Origin: Rhodobiaceae bacterium
Lineage (GTDB): Bacteria; Pseudomonadota; Alphaproteobacteria; RS24
DNA length: 57,840 bases
Assembly: GCA_018660505.1 (NCBI GenBank)
Contig: JABJKE010000002.1
Coordinates: 1-57,840, forward strand
Direction of reading: 5' to 3'
Part shown: positions 1 through 8,090 of the stretch, in pieces
Layout: each line of letters starts with the position of its first letter
How positions within the stretch are numbered: the first letter of the stretch is position 1
The notes under the pieces: generated by a model
Database searches by the model: none
Told to the model about the DNA's origin: nothing
Seen by the model: the letters and a program-made list of their open reading frames with translations, nothing else
Made by a program: the position numbers and the translations under genes

Positions 1-420
1 ATCGCCATGCGCGACCTCTACATCTGGCGAGAAAGCCTCATCGGCGTCTTCTTCCATTTGCGGGATGTCGCTATCGACGGATATGGCTTTGCTTTTGGGC
101 GGCGTGAGGCCGTAAATCGGCGCGCCGGTTTTTTGTTTCAGCGGCGCGCTGGCCGGCGAGTGGTCGCCATGGGTATGGGTGATGATAATATGGCTAATGC
201 TCTCGCCGGGCTCTAGGGCGGCCAAAATGGCTTCTATATGAGCATCGTCTATTGGCCCTGGGTCGAGCACGCCGACTTGGCCATTGCCGAGGATATAAGT
301 GCCCGTGCCCGTGAAAGTAAACGGGCCCGGATTATTGCAAATGACGCGCCGGATAAGCGGGCTGAGGCGGTCGACTTTGCCATAGGTAAAATCAAATTCG
401 GTAACAAAAGGTATGCCCAT
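1..420 (-). CDS. Metallo-beta-lactamase-fold hydrolase (N-terminal part, runs off left edge)
   Basis: The first 140 codons read without a stop to base 1, so the C-terminus lies outside the window. I translated this frame directly: it begins MGIPFVTEFDFTYGKVDRLS and carries the metal-binding motif HTHGDHSPAS at about residues 82-91 after a beta-rich segment with LGNGQVGVLDPGP. The HxHxDH motif is the hallmark of the MBL superfamily (family knowledge). The N-terminal region resembles the LACTB2-like/glyoxalase-II-like branch, whose members hydrolyse thioesters or phosphodiesters with two metal ions. The later ligands (His, Asp, His) are not visible because of the cut. The start is the ATG at 420-418; no strong ribosome site was seen. 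The substrate cannot be assigned. Confidence 0.85.
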   Translation of the reverse strand, partial: MGIPFVTEFDFTYGKVDRLSPLIRRVICNNPGPFTFTGTGTYILGNGQVGVLDPGPIDDAHIEAILAALEPGESISHIIITHTHGDHSPASAPLKQKTGAPIYGLTPPKSKAISVDSDIPQMEEDADEAFSPDVEVAHGD

Positions 421-566
421 GGAAGCCTCGTTTCACTGTAAAACCAAACCCTGTGTAGCACACAAACGCGGGAGGATGAAGCGGCGGTGAAAAACCGCGG
501 CCGGCGTGCTTGCTTCTGCAAGGCAATCTGGATAGCCTGCGGCTTAGAACAGAGAGGGAGTTTCTG

Positions 567-938
567 ATGAATAAGGTTTTACATATTTTGGTTTTAGTGC
601 TGGGCGCGGTCTTTGCACTGACAACGATTGGCTGGATTTTGGATCCGGCGAGTGCTGGCAAGCGCTTGGAAATGGATCTGCTCGAGGGTCTGGGTCGCAA
701 TACGCAAGTTGGCGATTTCACGGCTTTTTTCGCGACGATTACGGTTTCCATCTTGGTGGGGGCTTTGAAAAAGCGGGTCGATTTCATTTATGCGGCGGCG
801 ATGCTATTGGGCTTTGCCGCGACGTTCCGCATTTTGGCCGGACTGGTGCATGATGCGCCGATGTTGGTCTCGGCGATTGGGCCCGAAATTATCTGCACAA
901 TCATTTTGCTGGCTTACGCCCGTAGCTTGAAAGCTTAA
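567..938 (+). CDS. Small four-helix membrane protein, DUF4345-like
   Basis: A 123-residue protein that is mostly hydrophobic. It has four predicted membrane segments at about residues 4-22, 50-65, 73-92 and 98-116. I chose the ATG at 567 because an AGAGAGGGAG ribosome site lies just upstream; an in-frame ATG 19 codons earlier has none. The spacing of the helices and the motif FRILAGLVHDAP followed by an acidic residue in the last helix resemble the DUF4345 family, whose function is unknown. It stands alone and is followed by a hairpin terminator at 973-1006. The family assignment is moderate; the membrane nature is clear. Confidence 0.7.
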   Translation: MNKVLHILVLVLGAVFALTTIGWILDPASAGKRLEMDLLEGLGRNTQVGDFTAFFATITVSILVGALKKRVDFIYAAAMLLGFAATFRILAGLVHDAPMLVSAIGPEIICTIILLAYARSLKA

Positions 939-972
939 GACGCGCCTCGGGGTTTACCGATGGAGACAGAAT

Positions 973-1006
973 AATCGCGCGCTGTAATGGCGCGCGATTT
1001 ACTTTT
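973..1006 (+). terminator. Intrinsic terminator after the DUF4345-like gene
   Basis: A perfect 10-bp stem (973-982 with 990-999) closes a 7-base loop and is followed by TTACTTTT. The stem contains an alternating GC run. It lies 35 bases after the stop at 938 and well before the next start at 1065, so it probably ends that transcript. The U-tract is interrupted, so efficiency is uncertain. Confidence 0.6.
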
Positions 1007-1064
1007 GGGGGATGGCGTGGCAGGATTTTTGCTGACTTAAGTTTTAAACTCTGGGAGAAGAACC

Positions 1065-2153
1065 ATGTCGCAATCTGGCCTACAGAGCGTTCAAAAACGC
1101 CCCTTTCTATCTATCTTTATTGGCTTGCTGGCCGTGTCGCTCGGCTATCTTTTGCTGTGGCCCGTGCCTTTTGACCCCATTGCGGGGCCAGAACGCCAGC
1201 CCAATCCAGCGGGCACAGGCGTGTTTGCGAAAAATAATGAATTGGCAAAAGCGCAATTAATCGACAGCGGCCACGGGCCCGAAGGCATCGCCTTTGATGG
1301 CGAGGGGCGCTTGTATACCGGCCTGCACAATGGCGACGTGGTGCGCTTGCGGCTAGAGCGTGGCTTTGAGCTAATTGGCAATACGGGCGGGCGACCGCTG
1401 GGGCTTAATTTTGATGCGCAGGGACAATTGATTATTGCCGATGCCATTGCCGGGCTGATTGCAATGGCACCCGATGGCACGGTGACCACGCTGGCGACAG
1501 ATTTTGAGGGAAAACGCATGATTTTCGTCGATGATTTGGCGATTGCCAGCGACGGCAAGATTTATTTTTCCGATGCCTCGCAACGCCATGCTTATGGCAG
1601 CGATATCATCGAGGTTTTTGAACGCCGCCCTTCCGGGCGTTTGATGGTTTATGACCCGCGCGACAAATCTTTGGCGGTGCTGCTGGATGATTTATATTTC
1701 GCCAATGGGGTGGCGCTCAGCCAAGCCGAGGATTTTGTTCTCGTCAATGAGACTTTCGAGCATCGCATTATGCGCTATTGGCTAGATGGCCCGAAGGCGG
1801 GCACGGCGGATGTGTTTATCGATAATCTGCCTGGCTATATCGACAATATCACCGAAGGGCCAAATGGCAGTTTCTGGCTGGCCGTGGTATCGGCGCGCGC
1901 CGATGAGTTGGACGCTTTGGTGCCAGCCCCCTTTATGCGCAAAGTGGTCTGGCGGATTTTGCAGCTGACGGGTGGCTCGCCCGCGCAGCAGCATAGTTAT
2001 GCGGTGAAGCTGGATGCCAATGGCAAACCCTTGGTGTCGCTAGAAGACGATAGCGGCCATATTTATATGATGACCAGCGTGTTGGAGCGCGACGCAAAGC
2101 TGTATCTCGGCAGCTTGACCAATCATGCCATCGGGGTTCTACCCGCCCCTTAA
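1065..2153 (+). CDS. Strictosidine synthase-like / SMP-30-fold beta-propeller protein, membrane anchored
   Basis: 362 residues. Residues 14-32 form a single hydrophobic segment, so the enzyme is probably tethered to the inner membrane facing the periplasm. The rest reads as a six-bladed beta-propeller: GHGPEGIAFDGEGRLYTG near residue 70, RPLGLNFDAQGQLIIADA near 120, FVDDLAIASDGKIYFSDAS near 155, YFANGVALS near 213 and PGYIDNITEGPNGSFWLA near 260. These match the strictosidine synthase-like/APMAP and SMP-30 families, which include lactonases and arylesterases (family knowledge). Start at 1065 after GGGAGAAGAACC. A terminator overlaps its stop codon. The substrate is unknown; lactone hydrolysis is a reasonable guess. 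Confidence 0.85.
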   Translation: MSQSGLQSVQKRPFLSIFIGLLAVSLGYLLLWPVPFDPIAGPERQPNPAGTGVFAKNNELAKAQLIDSGHGPEGIAFDGEGRLYTGLHNGDVVRLRLERGFELIGNTGGRPLGLNFDAQGQLIIADAIAGLIAMAPDGTVTTLATDFEGKRMIFVDDLAIASDGKIYFSDASQRHAYGSDIIEVFERRPSGRLMVYDPRDKSLAVLLDDLYFANGVALSQAEDFVLVNETFEHRIMRYWLDGPKAGTADVFIDNLPGYIDNITEGPNGSFWLAVVSARADELDALVPAPFMRKVVWRILQLTGGSPAQQHSYAVKLDANGKPLVSLEDDSGHIYMMTSVLERDAKLYLGSLTNHAIGVLPAP

Positions 2154-2166
2154 AGGGCGGTTTTTT
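2143..2166 (+). terminator. Intrinsic terminator overlapping the propeller gene stop codon
   Basis: CCGCCC (2143-2148) pairs with GGGCGG (2155-2160) across a 6-base loop that contains the TAA stop (2151-2153). Six T residues follow directly (2161-2166). This is a textbook rho-independent terminator embedded in the end of the coding sequence. Confidence 0.85.
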
Positions 2167-2228
2167 GAAACTATAGGGGTCGTACGGCCCTCAAGCTGAA
2201 GTGCCGCACCATAAAGTTTATTTAAGGG

Positions 2229-2256
2229 CTAGACCGCAGCCTCGGTTTTATATATT
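2229..2256 (+). promoter_or_regulatory. Probable promoter of tRNA-Gln
   Basis: CTAGAC (2229-2234) and TATATT (2251-2256) are separated by 16 bases and end 12 bases before the first base of the mature tRNA. CTAGAC differs by one base from CTTGAC, a common -35 element in alphaproteobacteria. The placement fits a housekeeping promoter for the tRNA; no experimental support is available. Confidence 0.5.
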
Positions 2257-2268
2257 TTCGCGCTCAGT

Positions 2269-2343
2269 TGGGGTGTAGCCAAGTGGTAAGGCACCGGTTT
2301 TTGGTATCGGCATGCGCAGGTTCGAATCCTGCCACCCCAGCCA
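2269..2343 (+). tRNA. tRNA-Gln (anticodon TTG)
   Basis: A 75-base cloverleaf. Acceptor strand TGGGGTG (2269-2275) pairs with CACCCCA, followed by discriminator G and an encoded CCA (2341-2343). The D arm is GCC-AAGTGGTAA-GGC, and the anticodon stem CCGGT/ATCGG encloses loop TTTTGGT with anticodon TTG at 2301-2303. The T arm is GCAGG-TTCGAAT-CCTGC. It decodes CAA and, by wobble, CAG. The sequence resembles bacterial tRNA-Gln closely. A T-run follows at 2345-2350. No integrase gene lies nearby, so there is no sign it serves as an attachment site. Confidence 0.97.
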
Positions 2344-2361
2344 GTTTTTTCTCCTTATTTA

Positions 2362-2419
2362 GGCGGTAGAAAGCCTCTATTCTGTCGGCAGGAAGCCCCT
2401 ATTCTGGCGGCAAAAAGCC
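2362..2419. repeat. 22-bp tandem repeat, about 2.6 copies, over the end of the carbonic anhydrase gene
   Basis: Copies lie at 2362-2383, 2384-2405 and 2406-2419 (partial). Read on the minus strand, each copy resembles the gene's own tail: the coding copy gives G-F-L-P-P-E-stop, and the two copies beyond the stop repeat that stretch with a few substitutions (for example an F-L-P-T-E-stop string). It looks like a local slippage or duplication of the 3' end of the gene. Confidence 0.75.
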
Positions 2420-2935
2420 GAAGCTCCTAAGGTCATCATCGCTAAAGCGATGCTGGCCTTTGGCGTAATTTTTTGCGTTTTGCACATAGAACATGGCGTT
2501 CATCGCATTGGCTTTGCCGTTGTCGCGCTGCTTTACCAATTTGGCGGGCGCGCCTGCGATGATGGAATTATCGGGAAATTCGCTGCCCTCTGTAACAATG
2601 CTATGGCCCGCGACAATACAATTATTGCCAATTTTCGCGCCATCCATAATCGTCGCATTAATGCCAATCAGACATTTATCGCCAATCGTGCAGCCATGCA
2701 AAGTGGCGTGATGGGTGATGGAGCAATCTTCCCCCACAATCGTGGGCGTGGTGCCACCGACATGCACCATGACAAAATCTTGAATATTGGTGCGCGCGCC
2801 AATCTCAATATGATACAGCTCGCTGCGCATCACCACATTGGGCCAAACGGAGCTTTCGGCCCCCATACGTATATGGCCATATAAAAGCGCTGTATCATGC
2901 ACCCAGGCGCTCTCATGCAGGTCAATTTTGTCCAT
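2399..2935 (-). CDS. Gamma-class carbonic anhydrase family protein
   Basis: 178 residues forming a left-handed parallel beta-helix of hexapeptide repeats, as in archaeal Cam, YrdA and PaaY. The three expected zinc-ligand histidines are visible: H58 in VMVHVGG and the H75-x4-H80 pair in ITHHATLHG. Members hydrate CO2 or are related bacterial proteins whose activity varies (family knowledge). The start at 2935 overlaps the end of the CDP-alcohol transferase gene by 14 bases, so the two are translationally coupled. The carboxy-terminal coding sequence is part of a 22-bp tandem repeat that continues past the stop. Confidence 0.9.
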   Translation of the reverse strand: MDKIDLHESAWVHDTALLYGHIRMGAESSVWPNVVMRSELYHIEIGARTNIQDFVMVHVGGTTPTIVGEDCSITHHATLHGCTIGDKCLIGINATIMDGAKIGNNCIVAGHSIVTEGSEFPDNSIIAGAPAKLVKQRDNGKANAMNAMFYVQNAKNYAKGQHRFSDDDLRSFGFLPPE

Positions 2936-3542
2936 TTGTCGGTTCCTTTAACTGTTGCACGCTCACCATAAGGCGGCCGAGCACTGAGATATAGACGAAG
3001 GCAGAGAAAATCAGCGCCGCCACGATGAACTGGCTCGGGAAAACCATGACAAAAGCGAAAAAACCAATGGTTTCTGCACCCTCCGCGAGGCCTGCCAGAT
3101 AGAAGAAACTCTTTTTGCCCTGCGCCGAGGTCTGGGCGCCGCGCTTTTCGGCCAGCACCGCAAAAGCCAGAAATACCGTCATCGACATGGCAAAACTGGA
3201 GAGCAAAACCGCCGCCGCCAGCGCTGTTTCGACATTGTGAAGGGCGAAACCGAGCGGCAATAGCGCCCATAGCAAGAAATCTGCCGTAATATCCAGATAG
3301 CCGCCCAAGTCTGTGGCGCCATGGCGGCGCGCGACGGCGCCATCCAACCCATCGAAAAATCTATTCAGAGCCAAAAAAATAAGGGCCAGCGTGAACTGGC
3401 CCTTAATAATTGAAATAAAACTTAAAACTCCAATTAAAAATCCTACAATAGTAATACTATTAGCGGATATTTTCTGCGGAACGAGCTTAGCAACCGAATT
3501 AAGCGGCGCATCTATCCATTTTCGCAGGGTAGAGTCGAGCAT
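2922..3542 (-). CDS. CDP-alcohol phosphatidyltransferase family membrane protein
   Basis: 206 residues with about six membrane helices. The family signature D-x2-D-G-x2-A-R-x7-G-x3-D-x3-D is complete: D64, D67, G68, A71, R72, G80, D84 and D88, seen in DGLDGAVARRHGATDLG and the following LDITAD. The enzyme joins a CDP-linked alcohol to a second alcohol at the membrane, as in phospholipid head-group synthesis (family knowledge). Which lipid it makes cannot be read from the sequence. It starts at 3542, four bases after the nitronate monooxygenase stop, and overlaps the carbonic anhydrase start, so all three minus-strand genes probably form one transcript. Confidence 0.88.
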   Translation of the reverse strand: MLDSTLRKWIDAPLNSVAKLVPQKISANSITIVGFLIGVLSFISIIKGQFTLALIFLALNRFFDGLDGAVARRHGATDLGGYLDITADFLLWALLPLGFALHNVETALAAAVLLSSFAMSMTVFLAFAVLAEKRGAQTSAQGKKSFFYLAGLAEGAETIGFFAFVMVFPSQFIVAALIFSAFVYISVLGRLMVSVQQLKEPTNGQN

Positions 3543-3546
3543 AGGC

Positions 3547-4518
3547 CTAAGACGCGCGTTGCACGAGGCTGTCTACGGCTGCTTTATAGTCGCGTTCCAT
3601 TTCGGCAACCACATCTTCTACCGAAGCCACGTCTTTAATGCTGCCGATGCCTTGACCGGAGCCCCAAATATCTTTCCAGGCTTTTGATTTCGTGTTGCCG
3701 CCTGAACCGAAGTTCATCGACGACTTATCGGCATCTGGCAAATTGTCTGGGTCCATGCCGGCTTTGGCGATGGAAGGCTTGAGGTAATTGCCGTCAACGC
3801 CCGTAAAGAGCGATGAATAGACGATATCGTCGGCCGCCGATTCGACCAGCATATCTTTATAGCCTTGGTCGGCATTGGCTTCTTCGGTAGCGATGAAACG
3901 CGAGCCGATATAGGCCAAATCGGCGCCCATAGCCAGTGCTGAAGCGACGCAATAGCCATCGCCAATGGAGCCCGACAGCAAAATCGTGCCATCAAACCAT
4001 TCTTTGACTTCGCGAACCAAAGCGAAGGGGCTCAAAGCGCCCGCATGGCCGCCCGCGCCCGCGCAAACCAAAATAAGGCCATCGACGCCTTGTTCGGCCG
4101 CTTTTTTGGCGTGTTTTACGTTAATCACATCGTGGAAAACCACACCGCCATAGCTATGCGCCGCTTCGACAACTTCGGCCGGCGGGCGCAGGCTGGTGAT
4201 GATAATCGGCACTTTATGCTTTACGCACATGGCCATGTCGTCCATCAGACGGTCGTTGGAGGCGTGGCAGATTTGGTTCACCGCAAAAGGCGCCACATAT
4301 TTATCTGGATTGGCCAATTTATATTCGTTCAACTCGGTGTTGATACGCGTCAGCCATTCGTCGAGCACCGCGGCAGGGCGGGCGTTCAGGGCTGGAAACG
4401 AGCCGACAATGCCCGCTTTACACTGAGCGATAACCAGCTCGGGGCCAGATACTAAAAACAGGGGGGATCCGATAACCGGAATACGCAAATTATTCTGTAA
4501 AACTTCAGGCAGGGCCAT
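3547..4518 (-). CDS. Nitronate monooxygenase (2-nitropropane dioxygenase family)
   Basis: 323 residues; an FMN-dependent TIM-barrel enzyme that oxidises alkyl nitronates such as propionate-3-nitronate. Diagnostic stretches are PVIGSPLFLVSGPELVIA near the N-terminus, VCAGAGGHAGALSPFAL near residue 150 with the conserved GGHAG, and LLSGSIGDGYCVASALAMGA followed by YIGSRF near 180-205, which forms the FMN phosphate site. Length fits the family. It is the first gene of the minus-strand run ending with the carbonic anhydrase. Start at 4518 with GGAGAAT upstream. The physiological role is probably detoxification, which is an inference from the family. Confidence 0.92.
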   Translation of the reverse strand: MALPEVLQNNLRIPVIGSPLFLVSGPELVIAQCKAGIVGSFPALNARPAAVLDEWLTRINTELNEYKLANPDKYVAPFAVNQICHASNDRLMDDMAMCVKHKVPIIITSLRPPAEVVEAAHSYGGVVFHDVINVKHAKKAAEQGVDGLILVCAGAGGHAGALSPFALVREVKEWFDGTILLSGSIGDGYCVASALAMGADLAYIGSRFIATEEANADQGYKDMLVESAADDIVYSSLFTGVDGNYLKPSIAKAGMDPDNLPDADKSSMNFGSGGNTKSKAWKDIWGSGQGIGSIKDVASVEDVVAEMERDYKAAVDSLVQRAS

Positions 4519-4593
4519 TCATATTCTCCATAAGGGTGATTAACTTGGGATAGATATTAGGTTTTTTAGAGGCAAAGGCAAGCCGTTGCTGGA

Positions 4594-5829
4594 TTAAACC
4601 AAAGCGGCATAGAGCAATTGCTGCAATTGAGTGCGCAACGGGTAGGTGTTGGCCGGCATCACTTGGGTCATGAAAACCACGGTCATATCTTCTACCGGAT
4701 CATTCCAATAAATCGTGCTGGCCAAACCGCCCCAACTGGTATTGCCTTTCGAGGTGGTGGCAATGGTTACCCCCGGATTGGTGATGACCGACATGCCCAA
4801 GCCAAAGCCCGTGCCGGGATAGGCCACTTCGGTAAATTCGCCAAAGCCATGGTCTTCCAACGTGCGATTGTTGGGTAATTGATTGCTGGCCATTTTCTCA
4901 ACGGTTTTGCGGCCCAAAATACGCGCGCCATTGGCGCCTGTTCCGCCGCGACGCAACATATCGGCGAATTTGAAATAGTCAGACACGGTCGATAAAAGCC
5001 CGCCGCCGCCCGATAAAAACTCGCGCCCCGGGGCGTATATGGTTTTTGCCGGACTATCGACCAGACGGGTTTTGCGGCTAATCGCATCGAAAGCATAATT
5101 GCTCATCAGGCGATGGCGCTTGTCGTCGGGGATATGGAAAAACGTATCTTCCATGCCCAGCGGGTCGAGAATATGGTGTTTAAAATAAGCGTCTAAAGGC
5201 TGGCCGGAAACCAGCTCTACGATATGACCCACGACATCTGTCGCGACAGAATAATTCCAATGCTGTCCGGGCGAAAAGAGAAGCGGCATTTCGGCCAATT
5301 TGGCGCATAGCTGCGCCGAGTTCATGTTTTCCGAGCGCGCGCCATTAATGCCATTGTTGCGGTAAATCGCATCCACCGTGTGTTCGGCCATAAAATCATA
5401 GGTCATGCCCGATTGATGGGTTAACAGGTCGTGCACGGTAATCATGCGTTCGGGCGCGCGGGTGGTGTAATCCTTGGCGGTGCCGCTTTCAAACACGGTG
5501 ACGTCTTTAAAGGCCGGAATGAATTTGGTAATCGGGTCGGTCAGCATCACTTTGCCTTGTTCGCAAAGCTGCATCAGCGCCACAGAGGTGATGGGTTTGG
5601 TCATCGAATAAATGCGGTAGATGGCACTGTCATCCACATCGACCCCGTCTTCCAAAGCGGTTTTGCCTTGATGCGAGAGAAAGGCCACTTTGCCTTCGCG
5701 GGCGACCAAGAGGGTTAGGCCGGCGAATTTCTTCTTGTCCAAATAGCTCTCGAAAAACTTTGGAATTGCGTCTAAGCGGTCGCGCTGGAAACCCAGTTTT
5801 TCGCAATCTTCAAAAATATAATCCGACAT
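4594..5829 (-). CDS. Serine hydrolase of the beta-lactamase class C / esterase EstB family
   Basis: 411 residues. The catalytic SxxK motif is SMTK (S75-K78) and a YSV tyrosine motif follows in HWNYSVATDVVGHIV near residue 205. Together they place it in the class C beta-lactamase-like family (COG1680), whose members are mostly esterases, D-aminopeptidases or lipolytic enzymes (family knowledge). I chose the ATG at 5829 because GGGGAGAG precedes it by six bases; an ATG ten codons upstream has no such site. No signal peptide is seen, so it is probably cytoplasmic, which argues against a true beta-lactamase. It stands alone on the minus strand behind the peptidase gene. Confidence 0.88.
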   Translation of the reverse strand: MSDYIFEDCEKLGFQRDRLDAIPKFFESYLDKKKFAGLTLLVAREGKVAFLSHQGKTALEDGVDVDDSAIYRIYSMTKPITSVALMQLCEQGKVMLTDPITKFIPAFKDVTVFESGTAKDYTTRAPERMITVHDLLTHQSGMTYDFMAEHTVDAIYRNNGINGARSENMNSAQLCAKLAEMPLLFSPGQHWNYSVATDVVGHIVELVSGQPLDAYFKHHILDPLGMEDTFFHIPDDKRHRLMSNYAFDAISRKTRLVDSPAKTIYAPGREFLSGGGGLLSTVSDYFKFADMLRRGGTGANGARILGRKTVEKMASNQLPNNRTLEDHGFGEFTEVAYPGTGFGLGMSVITNPGVTIATTSKGNTSWGGLASTIYWNDPVEDMTVVFMTQVMPANTYPLRTQLQQLLYAALV

Positions 5830-5891
5830 GAAATCTCTCCCCAAATTGGCCCTTTGCATAGCATAAATTGCTTTGCAGGCGAGAGAGAAAA

Positions 5892-5942
5892 AGCCCCTTT
5901 GCCTGCGGAGCCCCTTTGTCTGCGGTGCCCCTTTGGCGGCGC
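5892..5942. repeat. 17-bp tandem repeat, three imperfect copies, intergenic
   Basis: Copies lie at 5892-5908 (AGCCCCTTTGCCTGCGG), 5909-5925 (one change) and 5926-5942 (divergent in its second half). They fill the gap between the end of the S9 peptidase at 5943 and the leader of the serine hydrolase. On the minus strand the last copy ends in GGGGCTTTTTC, so the array could affect transcription ending, but no inverted repeat strong enough to be a terminator is seen. Confidence 0.75.
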
Positions 5943-8090
5943 TTAGAGATTTGCCCGCTCGTGGATGAGCAAAACAAACGCATAGACGAAAGCAATCTCG
6001 TGCAATTGATTAAACCGACCTGCTTTGCCGCCATGGCCTGCGCTCATTTCGGTGCGCAGCAGCGACAGGCCGTCATCGGTGCGGGTGTCGCGCAGCCGTG
6101 CAATCCATTTGGCCGGCTCCCAATAGGTCACGCGCGGGTCGGTGAGGCCCGCGGTGGCCAAAACATGCGGATAGGCTCTGGCGGTAATATTTTCATAGGG
6201 CGCATAGCCCGCGATGAGCTCATAGGCCTCGCGGCTTTCTATCGGATTGCCCCATTCGGGCCATTCTGGCGGGGTGAGCGGCAAGCTCGCATCCAGCATG
6301 GTGGTCAGCACATCGACAAAGGGCACTTCGGCAATGGCACCGCGAAATAACTCCGGCGCCAGATTGATTGTGGCGCCCACCAAAAGGCCGCCCGCGCTGC
6401 CGCCGTGAAGGGTAATTTGGCCCGCTTGCGTCCAGCCGCGGGCGATGAGGTCGCGCGCGGCGGAGGCAAAATCTGCGAATGTATTGGTTTTTTTGGGGCC
6501 GCGCCCTTGGGTGAACCAATCGTGGCCGCAGGCTTTGCCGCCGCGAATATGGGCGATGGCATAAATAAAGCCGCGGTCGACAAGGCTAAGGCGGGTGATC
6601 GAAAATCCCGCCGGAATGGTGATGCCGTAAGAGCCATAGCCATAGAGAAGCACAGGCGCGCTGCCATCTAGCGGCGTGTCTTTATGGTGCAGCACGGAGA
6701 CCGGAATTTGCACGCCATCATGGCCGGTGGCGAAAATCCGCCGGGTTACGTAATCGCTTGGTTGATGGCCCGATGGCACGGTTTGGGTTTTTCTCAAAAC
6801 CCGCTCGCCCGTGTTCATGTCATAATCATAGATGCGGCTGGGGCTAGTCATCGAGGCATAGGTGAGGCGCAAAACATGCGTGTCATATTCAGCCATGGCG
6901 CCGAAACGCAGGTCATAGGCTTGTTCTGCAAAATCGATCGACTGCATGGGCGTGCCATCCCACGAAATAATATCGATCCGTGGCAGAGCGTTTTCGCGCA
7001 CCAGAACCGCCATATGGTTTTCAAACGCCAAAGCCTCCAGCACAAGGCACCCCGCCTGATGCGGGCGCAGCACCTGCCACGCGTGTTTATCGCCATGGGT
7101 TTTACCAATCGGGGCGGTGACAATTTGAAAATCTTGCGCCTTGTCCGCCCCTTGCTTCGCGCCGTCTTGCCAATTGGTGACAATCAGCAGCTGGTCGCGC
7201 GCGGCGTCGTCATCGACATCATATTCAATGCCCGTTTCGCGCGCTGCCACGCAAATCGGAGGCTGCAAAGGGGCGTGTGCGTCGAGTAGATGGGCTTCGG
7301 CGGTTTCATGGTCATGGGCGGAGATAATCAGAAACCGGCCAGACGTCGTGGCGGAGAGGCCGACAAAAAAGCCGGGGTCTGTTTCCTCGTAAACGCAGAG
7401 GTCATCGGCCTGTGCCGTGCCCAAGGCGTGGCGCAACACGCGGTTAGGGCGGTGGTTTTCATCGACGGCGATATAGAATAAATATTGCCCACAAGCCGAC
7501 CAGCCAAAGCTGCCGCCCGTGTCGACCAGCGTGTCTGGCAAGTCGGTGCCATCGGCGATGCGGCGCACACAAATGGTGAAATATTCCGAGCCTTTATCGT
7601 CATAGGCCCAGGCTAAAAATTCGCCATTCGGGTCTGGGTCATGCGCCGCGATTTTGAAAAAATCTTTGCCTTGCGCTTGCTGATTGGCGTCGATGATAAC
7701 TTTCATCTCCTCGACGGGCGCCGCGCGGGGGCCGCAGCAAATGAGCGGATGTTCGCCGCCCTGGACATAACGCGTGGCCCAAGCCAATTGGCCTTGAGGC
7801 ACGGGAACGCTGGCTTCGTCTTCTAAAATGCGGCCGCGCATTTCGGCAAAAAGCGTGTCTTGCAGCCCCTTCGTGGGCGCCATCACTGTATCGGTATATT
7901 GGTTTTCGGCCTCTAAATGCGCGCGGATATCGGCATCTAGGGCGCTGGGTTGTTTCATCACCGCTTGCCAATTATCGTCGCGCAGCCAAGCGTAATCATC
8001 GCTTCGGGTGATGCCGTGATGCGTGTCTTGAAATGGTTTTTTGTCTGGCTTGGGGGCACCAGCGGCGACATCAGATGGGAGATGAGACAT
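5943..8090 (-). CDS. S9 family peptidase, oligopeptidase B-like
   Basis: 715 residues, the usual length of oligopeptidase B and prolyl oligopeptidase. The N-terminal 400 residues form the gating beta-propeller, and the C-terminal part is an alpha/beta hydrolase. Signature stretches are LLYGYGSYG near 480, HIRGGKACGHDWF near 515, the nucleophile in HGGSAGGLLVGA near 560, the acid region in TAGLTDPRVTYWEP near 635 and the histidine in MSAGHGGKAGR near 690. It cleaves short peptides, typically after basic residues. No signal peptide, so cytoplasmic. Its ATG overlaps the msrB stop (TAATG), showing coupled translation. Confidence 0.94.
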   Translation of the reverse strand: MSHLPSDVAAGAPKPDKKPFQDTHHGITRSDDYAWLRDDNWQAVMKQPSALDADIRAHLEAENQYTDTVMAPTKGLQDTLFAEMRGRILEDEASVPVPQGQLAWATRYVQGGEHPLICCGPRAAPVEEMKVIIDANQQAQGKDFFKIAAHDPDPNGEFLAWAYDDKGSEYFTICVRRIADGTDLPDTLVDTGGSFGWSACGQYLFYIAVDENHRPNRVLRHALGTAQADDLCVYEETDPGFFVGLSATTSGRFLIISAHDHETAEAHLLDAHAPLQPPICVAARETGIEYDVDDDAARDQLLIVTNWQDGAKQGADKAQDFQIVTAPIGKTHGDKHAWQVLRPHQAGCLVLEALAFENHMAVLVRENALPRIDIISWDGTPMQSIDFAEQAYDLRFGAMAEYDTHVLRLTYASMTSPSRIYDYDMNTGERVLRKTQTVPSGHQPSDYVTRRIFATGHDGVQIPVSVLHHKDTPLDGSAPVLLYGYGSYGITIPAGFSITRLSLVDRGFIYAIAHIRGGKACGHDWFTQGRGPKKTNTFADFASAARDLIARGWTQAGQITLHGGSAGGLLVGATINLAPELFRGAIAEVPFVDVLTTMLDASLPLTPPEWPEWGNPIESREAYELIAGYAPYENITARAYPHVLATAGLTDPRVTYWEPAKWIARLRDTRTDDGLSLLRTEMSAGHGGKAGRFNQLHEIAFVYAFVLLIHERANL

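Noticed and set aside
2269-2350. tRNA-Gln as a phage or island attachment site
   Set aside because: No integrase, and no repeat of the tRNA 3' end was noticed in the neighbourhood.
2362-2419. Short tandem array as a CRISPR
   Set aside because: Only 2-3 copies, no spacers between them and no cas genes; the same holds for the arrays at 5892 and 15645.
4594-5829. True class C beta-lactamase (antibiotic resistance)
   Set aside because: It has the SxxK and YSV motifs but no signal peptide, and is closer to the esterase-type branch of the family.
6684-7289. Open frame of about 201 codons antisense to the S9 peptidase
   Set aside because: Shadow frame of a full-length peptidase gene; no ribosome site or motif.
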